From: Acidobacteriota bacterium
GTDB taxonomy: Bacteria > Acidobacteriota > Blastocatellia > Pyrinomonadales > Pyrinomonadaceae
Assembly (NCBI GenBank): GCA_019247865.1
Contig: JAFBAJ010000233.1
Span: 1-7,174, forward strand
DNA length: 7,174 bases
Reading direction: 5' to 3'
Shown here: positions 1-5,521 of the stretch, piece by piece
Layout: every line of letters starts with the position of its first letter
How positions within the stretch are numbered: position 1 is the first letter of the stretch
The notes under the pieces: generated by a model
Told to the model about the DNA's origin: nothing
Databases searched by the model: none
The model's input: only the letters and a program-made list of their open reading frames with translations
Program-made: the position numbers and the translations under genes

Positions 1-1
1 A

Positions 2-769
2 TCGACGGTCGCGGCGGCGCGGCTGCGCGCGATGGCGACGCTCTTTGAGGGCGCGGAGGGCTCGCTCGTCAAAGTCTCGTGGACTGATAAGGACGGCAAG
101 GAACACGCGGCCTCGCTCCGGCGCGACTGGCATGCGCGCGAGATCACACTGAGCGTCCGGCGGCAGGGCGAGGTCGGCGTCATCTCCTTCGACGCTTTCA
201 CGTCGTCGGTCGCGGTCGAGTTTCTGCGCGCTTTGAAGACGAGTTTGCGCGGCGTGCGCGGCCTCGTCATAGACCTGCGCGGCAACGGCGGCGGCGAAGC
301 CGAAGCGATGGCCGAGATGGCTTCGGCCTTTCTCGCCGGCGGGCAGAGCCTGGGGCGCTTCACGGATCGCGCGGGCCGCGTCGCGCTTGAGCCGCACGCG
401 CGCACGCGCATGCTCTACGGCGCGGACGAGATCGAGCGCAACGGCCTGCCGCTCGTCTTGCTGACCAGCGAGCGGACGGCGAGCGCGGCCGAGATCTTCA
501 CGGCGGCGCTCAGGGAAGCCGGGCGCGCGACCGTCGTCGGGACAAACACGTGCGGCTGCGTCCTCGCCATTCGCCGTCGCCATCAACTGCCGGACGGCGG
601 CGTGCTTGACATCAGCGAGATGGATTACCGGACGGCCGCCGGGACGCGGCTCGAAGGCTCAGGCATCGCGCCGGATGAAAGGGTGCTGGTCGAGCGGAAG
701 GATCTGTTCAACGATTACGACCGTGCCCTGGCGCTGGCCCTCAAGCTCCTCAAAGAGAAAAATCACTGA
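2..769 (+). CDS. S41-family peptidase, C-terminal part (5' end outside window)
   Basis: The frame is open to the left edge, and the residues before the first internal ATG (position 32) look like the end of a PDZ domain (GAEGSLVKVSW, then a SLRR end). The true start therefore lies upstream. Numbering from that ATG, a PDZ remnant (about 1-30) is followed by the S41 core: DLRGNGGG at 81-88, the nucleophile motif ERTASAAE with Ser151, and VVGTNTCGC at 168-176. In C-terminal processing peptidases (Prc/CtpA) a Lys completes a Ser/Lys dyad 25 residues after the Ser; here that position is Cys176. The fold is therefore S41, but the usual dyad is altered. The product is probably exported or periplasmic, which cannot be checked because the N-terminus is missing. 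The ORF ends in TGA with a charged tail, 84 bases before the next gene. Family assignment is firm; substrate is unknown, and activity may be altered or lost. Confidence 0.88.
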   Translation, partial: STVAAARLRAMATLFEGAEGSLVKVSWTDKDGKEHAASLRRDWHAREITLSVRRQGEVGVISFDAFTSSVAVEFLRALKTSLRGVRGLVIDLRGNGGGEAEAMAEMASAFLAGGQSLGRFTDRAGRVALEPHARTRMLYGADEIERNGLPLVLLTSERTASAAEIFTAALREAGRATVVGTNTCGCVLAIRRRHQLPDGGVLDISEMDYRTAAGTRLEGSGIAPDERVLVERKDLFNDYDRALALALKLLKEKNH

Positions 770-789
770 AGCCCGCAAGTCCTCAGGCC

Positions 790-822
790 GCCGGAGCGGA
801 TTTCGCGCATCCAAGCTCCGGC
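790..822 (+). other. Intercistronic stem-loop
   Basis: GCCGGAGC (790-797) pairs perfectly with GCTCCGGC (815-822). An inner GGAT/ATCC helix (798-801 with 809-812) closes a 7-base loop, leaving an AA bulge. No T-run follows, so it does not look like a classical intrinsic terminator. It lies 21 bases after the peptidase stop codon and 31 bases before the next ATG. It could be an mRNA-stabilising or processing hairpin, or part of a factor-dependent terminator. The pairing is seen directly; the role is inference. Confidence 0.5.
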
Positions 823-853
823 AGGTTCTCAAATCCTCCAAAGGGAAATCGGA

Positions 854-1432
854 ATGGCTCTCAATAAATTTTTTCTGTGCTGCTGTCTGCTGCTCGTCTG
901 CGCGCCGTACGTTGCGGCGCAGGACGGCAAGTGCGCGCTCAAGCTCGCGCAGCTCAAGCCCGCGCACGAACTCTACGGGATGCATCTCGGGATGACGCTT
1001 GACCAGGCGAAGTCACTCGTCCCCTCTTTGCAGCAAGGCCAGACGGACGAGCTGGGTTTTTCGACGACCAGTTTTTCGCCGGACTTTAATCCGCAGATCA
1101 ACAAGGCCGCCTACGCGGGCGTCCGCACCGTCACGCTTGAGTTTCTGGACGGCAAATTGTTCTCACTCTGGATTGGATACAACAGCACTTTCAAGTGGCA
1201 GACGCTCGAAGAGTTTGTGCCGGGGATGAGCGAGGCGCTCGGGCTTCCGCCGGGCGTCTGGTCGCCGGATTCTTCGAGGCCGACCGTCGAGTGCGACGAT
1301 GTCGAGCTGACCGCGCAGATGATCGGCCAGTCGCCGAGCCTGCGTCTGGTCGACAGGCGCGCGCGCGAACTGTGGGAGCAGCGCCGCGCGGACAAAGCAG
1401 AGAAGCGTTCCGAAAAGGAAGAGCCTAAGTAA
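854..1432 (+). CDS. Secreted hypothetical protein with LGMT/EFLDGKL pattern
   Basis: This is a 192-residue protein. The start is supported by AGGGA (842-846), 7 bases before the ATG, and by an immediate signal peptide: Lys5, a hydrophobic stretch FFLCCCLLLVC, and a likely cleavage after Ala22 (YVAA then QDG). The mature part has an ELYGMHLGMTLDQAKSLVP segment (39-57), a VTLEFLDGKLFSLWIGYN segment (93-110) that reads as beta strands, a W-x-T-x-EEF segment (116-121) and LGLPPGVW (129-136). It ends in a highly charged helical tail (about 166-192). Two mature cysteines, Cys27 and Cys147, could form a disulfide. The G-x-x-LGMT start vaguely recalls periplasmic BamE-like modules, but I do not recognise a named family. 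It lies 84 bases behind the peptidase gene, and co-transcription is possible. Function unknown; export is the only firm inference. Confidence 0.8.
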   Translation: MALNKFFLCCCLLLVCAPYVAAQDGKCALKLAQLKPAHELYGMHLGMTLDQAKSLVPSLQQGQTDELGFSTTSFSPDFNPQINKAAYAGVRTVTLEFLDGKLFSLWIGYNSTFKWQTLEEFVPGMSEALGLPPGVWSPDSSRPTVECDDVELTAQMIGQSPSLRLVDRRARELWEQRRADKAEKRSEKEEPK

Positions 1433-1438
1433 AAAAAC

Positions 1439-1512
1439 AGGGTGTAGGGGGAAGGGTGTAGTAAAAGACAACTTGATTTTTATCTACACCCTACACCCTT
1501 CCCCTACACCCT
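1439..1512. repeat. TACACCC-type inverted repeat behind a stop codon
   Basis: The left arm (1439-1461) and right arm (1491-1512) are reverse complements over 22 bases apart from one extra G in the left arm. They are built from the heptamer GGGTGTA/TACACCC, with two copies on the left and three on the right (one at 1485-1491 in the loop-side extension). The spacer is about 29 bases and AT-rich. The element starts directly after the stop of the preceding gene (TAA followed by more A's, then CAG). On the + strand no good T-run follows. On the - strand the A-run would become a T-run, so it could terminate transcription from that side. It resembles REP-like interspersed palindromes; copy number in the genome cannot be seen here. 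Confidence 0.75.
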
Positions 1513-1516
1513 CTCT

Positions 1517-1546
1517 TTGGCATTTAGCGCGGTCTTCGGGTATACT
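1517..1546 (+). promoter_or_regulatory. Candidate sigma70-like promoter for the ribonuclease leader
   Basis: TTGGCA (1517-1522) and TATACT (1541-1546) are separated by 18 bases. Each hexamer matches the sigma70 consensus at 5 of 6 positions. It lies immediately downstream of the inverted repeat and is the best promoter-like match I found ahead of the ribonuclease gene. Transcription would begin near 1553, giving a leader of about 550 bases. Prediction from sequence only. Confidence 0.5.
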
Positions 1547-1575
1547 CCGTGACAGCTCGTCCTGCCCGAATCATC

Positions 1576-1619
1576 CCTTCCGGCACGCCGCAGAGCGCGC
1601 CGACCGGACAGGTTTTTTT
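1576..1619 (+). terminator. Terminator-like hairpin with T7 tail inside the leader
   Basis: CCT plus TCCGG (1576-1583) pairs with CCGGA plus AGG (1604-1612, one bulged C). Further short GC pairs lie inside (1586-1588 with 1597-1599). Seven T's follow at 1613-1619. This is the layout of an intrinsic terminator about 65 bases after the predicted transcription start. It could be an attenuator for the ribonuclease gene, or the end of a short independent RNA of about 67 bases. Confidence 0.5.
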
Positions 1620-1746
1620 GCAGATTCCGTAGCACAGGCAACTAGCGTTTCCCGTGCGCCTGAAGCGTTGAGGCGAGCCACAGGATTTTTGATGGGCGCT
1701 CTTTTATCGGCGCTCCGTCGTTGAAGCTTTAGAATAGTTTGTCGCC

Positions 1747-1793
1747 GCGAAAGAAGGTCTCCGAGCGCGCTTTATTTGCGCTCCCTCTTTCGC
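1747..1793 (+). promoter_or_regulatory. Leader hairpin, three-part stem
   Basis: GCGAAAG (1747-1753) pairs with CTTTCGC (1787-1793), AGG (1755-1757) with CCT (1784-1786), and GAGCGC (1763-1768) with GCGCTC (1778-1783). This gives 16 base pairs around a 9-base AT-rich loop. The last three bases also belong to a second possible stem, CGCCCGG/CCGGGCG (1791-1797 with 1807-1813), so the two are partly exclusive. Confidence 0.4.
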
Positions 1794-1866
1794 CCGGATG
1801 ATATGGCCGGGCGCTCGCGTGCGGCCGTGGGGATTCCATTTGTTTAAGCCACACTTCTCTCGCGCA

Positions 1867-1904
1867 GCCGGAGAGGAGTCTCCTGCCCGGAAAGAGACTC
1901 CGGC
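1867..1904 (+). promoter_or_regulatory. Leader element with two mutually exclusive stems
   Basis: GGAGTCTC (1875-1882) pairs perfectly with GAGACTCC (1894-1901) around an 11-base loop. Alternatively GCCGGAG (1867-1873) pairs perfectly with CTCCGGC (1898-1904). Both use bases 1898-1901 and so cannot fully coexist. Such an arrangement could act as a switch or be incidental in GC-rich sequence. Confidence 0.35.
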
Positions 1905-1964
1905 CCGCGAACCACAACTCAACTCTCATTTTCACAGCGAGCATCAACGACTCGCCTCTTGCGC

Positions 1965-2011
1965 GCAACGCGTGCGCCTCGCCGAACGGCTTGCAGGCGC
2001 GCGCGCGTTGC
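1965..2011 (+). promoter_or_regulatory. Leader hairpin with long nested stem
   Basis: GCAACGCG (1965-1972) pairs with CGCGTTGC (2004-2011). Inside it GCGCCT (1974-1979) pairs with AGGCGC (1995-2000), and a GCC/GGC mini-helix closes the tip. At least 14 canonical pairs are interrupted only by one base on the left and three on the right. This is more perfect pairing than expected by chance, even in GC-rich DNA. Confidence 0.42.
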
Positions 2012-2026
2012 CGCTTCACACTTTCA

Positions 2027-2079
2027 AGACCCGCCCGAAGTTTCAAGCAATCCAAGTTTCAGGAACTTCGCGGCGGTCT
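2027..2079 (+). promoter_or_regulatory. Hairpin directly upstream of the ribonuclease Shine-Dalgarno
   Basis: AGA (2027-2029), CCGCC (2031-2035) and CGAAGTT (2036-2042) pair with AACTTCG (2064-2070), GGCGG (2072-2076) and TCT (2077-2079). Single bulged C's sit at 2030 and 2071. This gives 15 canonical pairs around a 21-base loop. The stem ends 5 bases before the AGGAG ribosome binding site (2085-2089), which is itself an unusually long 14 bases from the ATG. The position suggests a role in translation or in RNase recognition of its own mRNA; this is inference. Confidence 0.45.
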
Positions 2080-2103
2080 GTCTGAGGAGATATTTTTCAG
2101 CAC

Positions 2104-5100
2104 ATGGCAAAAGAACTGATTGTCAGCGTGAATGGCCGCGAAAAGAAAATTGCCATTATCGAGAACGAACGAGTCACGGAGTTTTACATCGAGCGCGGTG
2201 AAGAGAACCAGGGCATCGTCGGCAACATCTACAAGGGGCGCGTGATGCGCGTCCTGCCCGGCATGCAGTCGGCTTTCGTGGACATCGGCCTCGAACGTGA
2301 CGCCTTCCTCTATGTCTCGGACTTCTTCGACGAGGAGGAAGAGTTCGAGCGCATCGTGATGGACAAGTCCAAGAAGGGCGATCTCGCCTCCGCCGAGAAG
2401 GCCGCGCACGAGCGCATCGAGCAGGCACGCATCGAGCGCGAGCAGCGCATCGAGGCGACGCAGGAGAAGGCCGAGCCGCTCAGCGAAGCAGCGCTCGCTC
2501 CCGCCGAAGAGGATGTGGAGGAGATGCATGCCGCGCTCGAAGATGATGAGCCGGAAGAAGCGGCTGCGGTGGCTGATGTAGCTGAAGCAGAACCGGCCGC
2601 TCCCGTGCAGGCCGAAGCCGCCGAAGTCTCCGACGAGGGCGGGCGCAAGCGCGGTCGTCGCGGGCGCAGGCGCGGCAAGGGCTCCGAGCGCTCCGATGAA
2701 GAGACGGCGACGGGCGCTGCTGCGCCGATCACGGCCGAAGAGATCGACACGCCTTTCGCGCAGGCCGCGGGCTCCTTCGAGCGCGTGGTGGATGAAGACG
2801 AGCGTGCCGCCGCCGAAGAGGGCGAGATGTTCAAGGACGCGCGCCTGCAGGAGCGCATCTTCGATCAGATTCACGCCGTCGAGTTCGACATCGACGACGC
2901 TGCGACCGCAGAGGTCGGCTCCCTGCTCGGCTCTGCTGGCGCGCATGGCGACGCTTCGTTCCAGCGCATAGACGACAGCGACATCGCTCCGAGCGAAACT
3001 CCTGAGACGGCTTACGTGCAGGAGACTGTCGCCGCACACGTCGGCGCTTTCATCGACGAGATCGCGGAAGAGACCGTCGCCACGCGCTCCTTCGAGCGCA
3101 TCAGCGACGACGAGAAAGCGACCGAAGGCGGCATCGAAGAGACTCCTGCCGCAGGCAAGCGCGCGCGCAAGGGCTCGCGCACGAAGAAGGAGGCCGCGCC
3201 CGCCGAAGAGGCGGAGGCAGAGGCGGCCAAGCCCGCGCGCGGCGCGAAGAAGGGCGCGACCAAGAGCGCTGCCAAAAAGCCCGCCGCCGCCACCAGGACG
3301 GGCGCTAAAAAGTCCGCCGCCAAGAGCGCGACCAAGAGCAAGAGCAAGCGCACTGCGCGAACCCTGAGCGGAGAGGAGGGCGAGCTTGATATGGCCGTGC
3401 TCGAAGGCGAGCACGAGCGCGCAGAGCACGCAGACCTCGTCGCCGCAGAGGCCGCCGACGGAGAGCATTTCGAGGGCCACGCCGAAGAGGCTTACGAGGA
3501 CGGCGAGGCGAGCATTTCCACCAAACCCACGTCCGGCGAGTTCGCCACGCGTCGCGGCGGACGCCGTCGTCGCCGCAAGCCGAACGAGGGAGAAGAGGAG
3601 CGCACCAACGGGAAGGACGAGGACGCAGGCGTGGAGGATGAAGAGCCCGCGGCTCCGCCCGCTCCAGCTCCGCGCGAGTCGCGCGCACCTCGCGACCGTG
3701 AATCACGCAGCGAGCGTGAACCGCGCAGCGACCGTGAGCCTCGTGAGTCGCGTGAGCGCGAACCGCGTGAGCGTGAGCCGCGCGAGCAACGCGAGCAACG
3801 CGAGCCGCGTGAGCGTGAGTCGCGTGATTCACGCGAGCCGCGTGAACGGCGCGAGCGCCACTCCAACGCGCGCGGCGGCCCGCGTGGCGGCAGCGGCGGA
3901 CGCCGTGAGCCGCGCCAGCAGCCGACCATCACCGACCTCCTCCGCGAAGGGCAGGAGATTCTCGTCCAGATCGCCAAAGAGCCGATTGCCAAGAAGGGCG
4001 CACGCATCACTTCGCACATCGCGCTGCCCGGCCGCTATCTGGTCTACATGCCGACGGTCGAGCACGTCGGCGTCTCGCGCAAGATCGAATCGGACGGCGA
4101 GCGCGCACGCCTGCGCAAGCTCATCCAGGCCATCCGCGCCGAAGAGAACGTGCCGTCCGGCGGCTTCATCGTCCGCACGGCGGGCATCGGCGTCAGCGAA
4201 GAGGGTTTGAGGGAAGACGCGCGCTACCTCGTCCGCACGTGGCTCGACATTCGCCGCTCGGCTGAGAAGGCCAAAGCTCCCTCGATGGCGCACCAGGACT
4301 TAGACCTCGTGCAGCGCATCCTGCGCGACCAGCTCTCGGACGACTTCACGGCGATCCGCGTGGACTCCGAAGAGGAGTATCAGAGCATCGTCGAGTTCAT
4401 CAACCGCATCCAGCCGCGCATGGTCAAGCGCGTCAAGCTGCACACGCGCGACGAGCCGATTCTTGAGACCTACGGCGTGCAGGCCGAGATCGATAAAGCC
4501 ATCAAGCCGCGCGTCTGGCTCAAGTCCGGCGGCTATCTGGTCATCAATCAGACCGAAGCTTTGGTCGCCATCGATGTCAACACGGGCAAGTTCGTCGGGC
4601 GCGGCGGCAGTCGCCTCGAAGACACCATCACGCGCACCAACCTCGAAGCGGTGGACGAGATCGTCCGGCAGATTCGCCTGCGCGACCTGGGCGGCATCAT
4701 CGTGCTCGACCTCATCGACATGGAAGACCGGCGCAATCGCAATCGCGTGATGCAGGCTTTGCAGGAGGCTTTGCAGGGCGACAAATCGCCGACCAAAGTG
4801 CTCTCGTTCAACGACTTCGGGCTGGTCATCATGACGCGCAAACGCGTCAAGCAGTCGCTGGAGCGCACCCTCTGCGCGCCGTGCCCGTACTGCCAGGGCG
4901 CGGGGCTCGTCAAATCGCCGCAGACCGTCTGCTACGAGATTCTGGAAGAGGCGCGGCGGCTGGCGCGCGGCCTCGACGACGGCATCAAGCAGACCACGCT
5001 GCGCGTCAACCCGGAGGTCGCCAAAGCCCTGCGCAGCACCGAGCGCGATGTCTTCGTTGAGATCGAAGACTATCTCGGCACGGTCGACGTCACCAGCGAC

Positions 5101-5142
5101 ACGCGCGTCCACCAGGAGCAGTTCGACTTCGCGTTTATCTAA
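2104..5142 (+). CDS. rng: RNase E/G-family endoribonuclease with giant S1-domain insertion
   Basis: This is a single-strand-specific endoribonuclease of the Rne/Rng family (rRNA maturation, mRNA decay), 1012 residues against about 490 in E. coli RNase G. Residues 1-74 give the family N-terminus and first S1 half (GNIYKGRVMRVLPGMQSAFVDIG). The S1 domain resumes near 608 (ITDLLREGQEILVQIAKEP). The DNase I-like core carries the metal-binding Asp824 (VAIDVNTGK) and Asp869 (VLDLIDM), matching E. coli D303 and D346. Zinc-link cysteines are Cys927 and Cys930 (CPYC). The end, HQEQFDFAFI, resembles the RNase G terminus, so there is no C-terminal scaffold tail. The insertion, residues about 75-607, is acidic (75-180), Arg-rich (181-192), acidic with FER motifs (225-336), Lys/Ala-rich (352-419), acidic again, Arg-rich (483-491), Arg/Glu repeats (523-585) and RGG-like (590-601). 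The frame stays intact throughout. AGGAG lies 14 bases upstream of the ATG; a TGA at 2083 excludes a longer start. Choosing rng over rne rests on the C-terminus. Confidence 0.95.
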   Translation: MAKELIVSVNGREKKIAIIENERVTEFYIERGEENQGIVGNIYKGRVMRVLPGMQSAFVDIGLERDAFLYVSDFFDEEEEFERIVMDKSKKGDLASAEKAAHERIEQARIEREQRIEATQEKAEPLSEAALAPAEEDVEEMHAALEDDEPEEAAAVADVAEAEPAAPVQAEAAEVSDEGGRKRGRRGRRRGKGSERSDEETATGAAAPITAEEIDTPFAQAAGSFERVVDEDERAAAEEGEMFKDARLQERIFDQIHAVEFDIDDAATAEVGSLLGSAGAHGDASFQRIDDSDIAPSETPETAYVQETVAAHVGAFIDEIAEETVATRSFERISDDEKATEGGIEETPAAGKRARKGSRTKKEAAPAEEAEAEAAKPARGAKKGATKSAAKKPAAATRTGAKKSAAKSATKSKSKRTARTLSGEEGELDMAVLEGEHERAEHADLVAAEAADGEHFEGHAEEAYEDGEASISTKPTSGEFATRRGGRRRRRKPNEGEEERTNGKDEDAGVEDEEPAAPPAPAPRESRAPRDRESRSEREPRSDREPRESREREPREREPREQREQREPRERESRDSREPRERRERHSNARGGPRGGSGGRREPRQQPTITDLLREGQEILVQIAKEPIAKKGARITSHIALPGRYLVYMPTVEHVGVSRKIESDGERARLRKLIQAIRAEENVPSGGFIVRTAGIGVSEEGLREDARYLVRTWLDIRRSAEKAKAPSMAHQDLDLVQRILRDQLSDDFTAIRVDSEEEYQSIVEFINRIQPRMVKRVKLHTRDEPILETYGVQAEIDKAIKPRVWLKSGGYLVINQTEALVAIDVNTGKFVGRGGSRLEDTITRTNLEAVDEIVRQIRLRDLGGIIVLDLIDMEDRRNRNRVMQALQEALQGDKSPTKVLSFNDFGLVIMTRKRVKQSLERTLCAPCPYCQGAGLVKSPQTVCYEILEEARRLARGLDDGIKQTTLRVNPEVAKALRSTERDVFVEIEDYLGTVDVTSDTRVHQEQFDFAFI
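3157..3360 (+). repeat. Lys/Ala-rich histone-H1-like low-complexity segment (coding)
   Basis: This part of the ribonuclease gene encodes residues 352-419, rich in AKK, AAK and KSAA units, with one acidic patch (EEAEAEAAKPA). It resembles the basic tails of eukaryotic H1 and bacterial H1-like proteins, which bind nucleic acid without sequence specificity. It is a compositional repeat rather than an exact tandem one. The likely role is RNA or DNA contact by a disordered segment (inference). Confidence 0.6.
3670..3858 (+). repeat. Degenerate CGYGAR hexamer repeats encoding Arg/Glu/Ser tract
   Basis: Repeated CGTGAG/CGCGAG hexamers encode residues 523-585 of the ribonuclease, a run of RE, RS, REP and REQRE units with nearly equal Arg and Glu. 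The synonymous variation between units suggests old expansion kept under selection for protein composition. Such tracts are prone to slippage, but the reading frame is intact. An RGG-like stretch (residues 590-601) follows directly. Confidence 0.65.
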
Positions 5143-5153
5143 AAAAATAGTTT

Positions 5154-5217
5154 CGCGCAAAGGTGCAAAGACGCAAAGAAAGCCTCGCTTCTCTTTGCGT
5201 CTTTGCGCTGTTGCGTG
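5154..5217. repeat. GCAAAGACGCAAAG-type palindromic repeat behind a stop codon
   Basis: GCAAAGACGCAAAG (5165-5178) is a perfect inverted match to CTTTGCGTCTTTGC (5193-5206). Weaker pairing extends outward to CGCGCAA (5154-5160) with TTGCGTG (5211-5217). The loop is 14 bases. It starts 11 bases behind the ribonuclease stop codon. From general experience, CGCAAAG-based repeats of this kind recur between genes in several phyla and often produce spurious small ORFs. It may act as a terminator-like or mRNA-end structure; there is no strong T-run on the + strand. Confidence 0.75.
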
Positions 5218-5227
5218 AGATTAAATC

Positions 5228-5256
5228 TTGACTTCTCAACGGAGTTAGGATAAAAG
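5228..5256 (+). promoter_or_regulatory. Candidate sigma70-like promoter
   Basis: TTGACT (5228-5233, 5 of 6 consensus) and TAAAAG (5251-5256, 4 of 6) are separated by an ideal 17 bases. It lies just after the palindrome and about 265 bases upstream of the cysteine-rich peptide start, so it would give a long leader. A closer promoter I missed is possible. Confidence 0.35.
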
Positions 5257-5300
5257 CTTTTCCGCTTCACATCCTTACACTTGTTTCGGTTCGCCGCCAC

Positions 5301-5314
5301 TTCAGGAGCCTGAA
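5301..5314. promoter_or_regulatory. Short dyad, possible operator
   Basis: TTCAGG and CCTGAA form a perfect inverted repeat around a 2-base AG spacer, about 45 bases downstream of the candidate promoter's -10. The short spacer makes a DNA-binding dyad more likely than an RNA hairpin. A 12-base match of this kind can arise by chance. Confidence 0.2.
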
Positions 5315-5521
5315 TCGCAATACCGGGGCGATCCAAAGGCCAACTTTCCTGCCGCATGACAAGCGGCGATCTTTGCTGAGTTTAAGCCGTAACGTTTTGA
5401 TCGGTTTCGGCATAGTTAACAGCGAGATGATGCTCTCCCAACTTCTAGTCCGAGACGCGGAATAATTCGGGGTATCTTTAGAACAGCCCATCATCCAACC
5501 ATCGAAGAAAGGATTCCACCA

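Larger units (their letters stand above)
1553..2103 (+). promoter_or_regulatory. Long structured 5' leader of the ribonuclease gene (no gene seen)
   Basis: No convincing coding sequence lies between the upstream stop codon (1430-1432) and the ribonuclease ATG at 2104. Short open frames here have no ribosome binding site and unstructured composition. The stretch instead contains several nested hairpins, listed separately (1576-1612, 1747-1793, 1867-1904, 1965-2011, 2027-2079). In E. coli, RNase E controls its own mRNA through hairpins in a long rne 5' UTR. A similar feedback role here is inference by analogy, with no sequence homology shown. I did not recognise a known riboswitch class. Confidence 0.45.
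5143..5521. other. Intergenic region, no gene seen
   Basis: This 379-base stretch between the ribonuclease and the cysteine-rich peptide gene holds a palindromic repeat (5154-5217), a candidate promoter (5228-5256) and a small dyad (5301-5314). From about 5315 to 5500 I see nothing assignable. A - strand open frame crosses it but has no supporting ribosome binding site or recognised family. Confidence 0.6.

Noticed and set aside
1473..1724. + strand 83-codon open frame starting inside the inverted repeat
   Set aside because: It begins in the repeat and crosses the candidate promoter and terminator hairpin, and it has no Shine-Dalgarno or protein-like pattern.
1798..2085. + strand 95-codon open frame in the ribonuclease leader
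   Set aside because: No ribosome binding site, a composition expected of GC-rich noncoding DNA, and it overlaps two strong hairpins.
2059..3480. Long - strand open frame (473 codons) opposite the ribonuclease
   Set aside because: It is antisense to the insertion, its composition is Leu/Ala/Arg/Gly low complexity mirroring the sense-strand codon bias, and it has no family motifs. The sense frame has unmistakable RNase E/G motifs.
3670..3858. Possible CRISPR-like or noncoding tandem repeat
   Set aside because: The hexamer repeats are in frame, vary at synonymous positions and encode an Arg/Glu tract within one continuous protein; there are no spacers.
4300..5160. - strand open frame (286 codons) opposite the ribonuclease catalytic core
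   Set aside because: It lies fully antisense to the conserved catalytic region and has typical GC-rich shadow composition (Asp/Val/Ala/Leu/Arg).
5139..5357. - strand 72-codon open frame over the palindromic repeat
   Set aside because: Its translation (QRKDAKRSEAFF, LHLCAKLFF) is the usual product of reading through a CGCAAAG-type repeat and does not indicate a gene.
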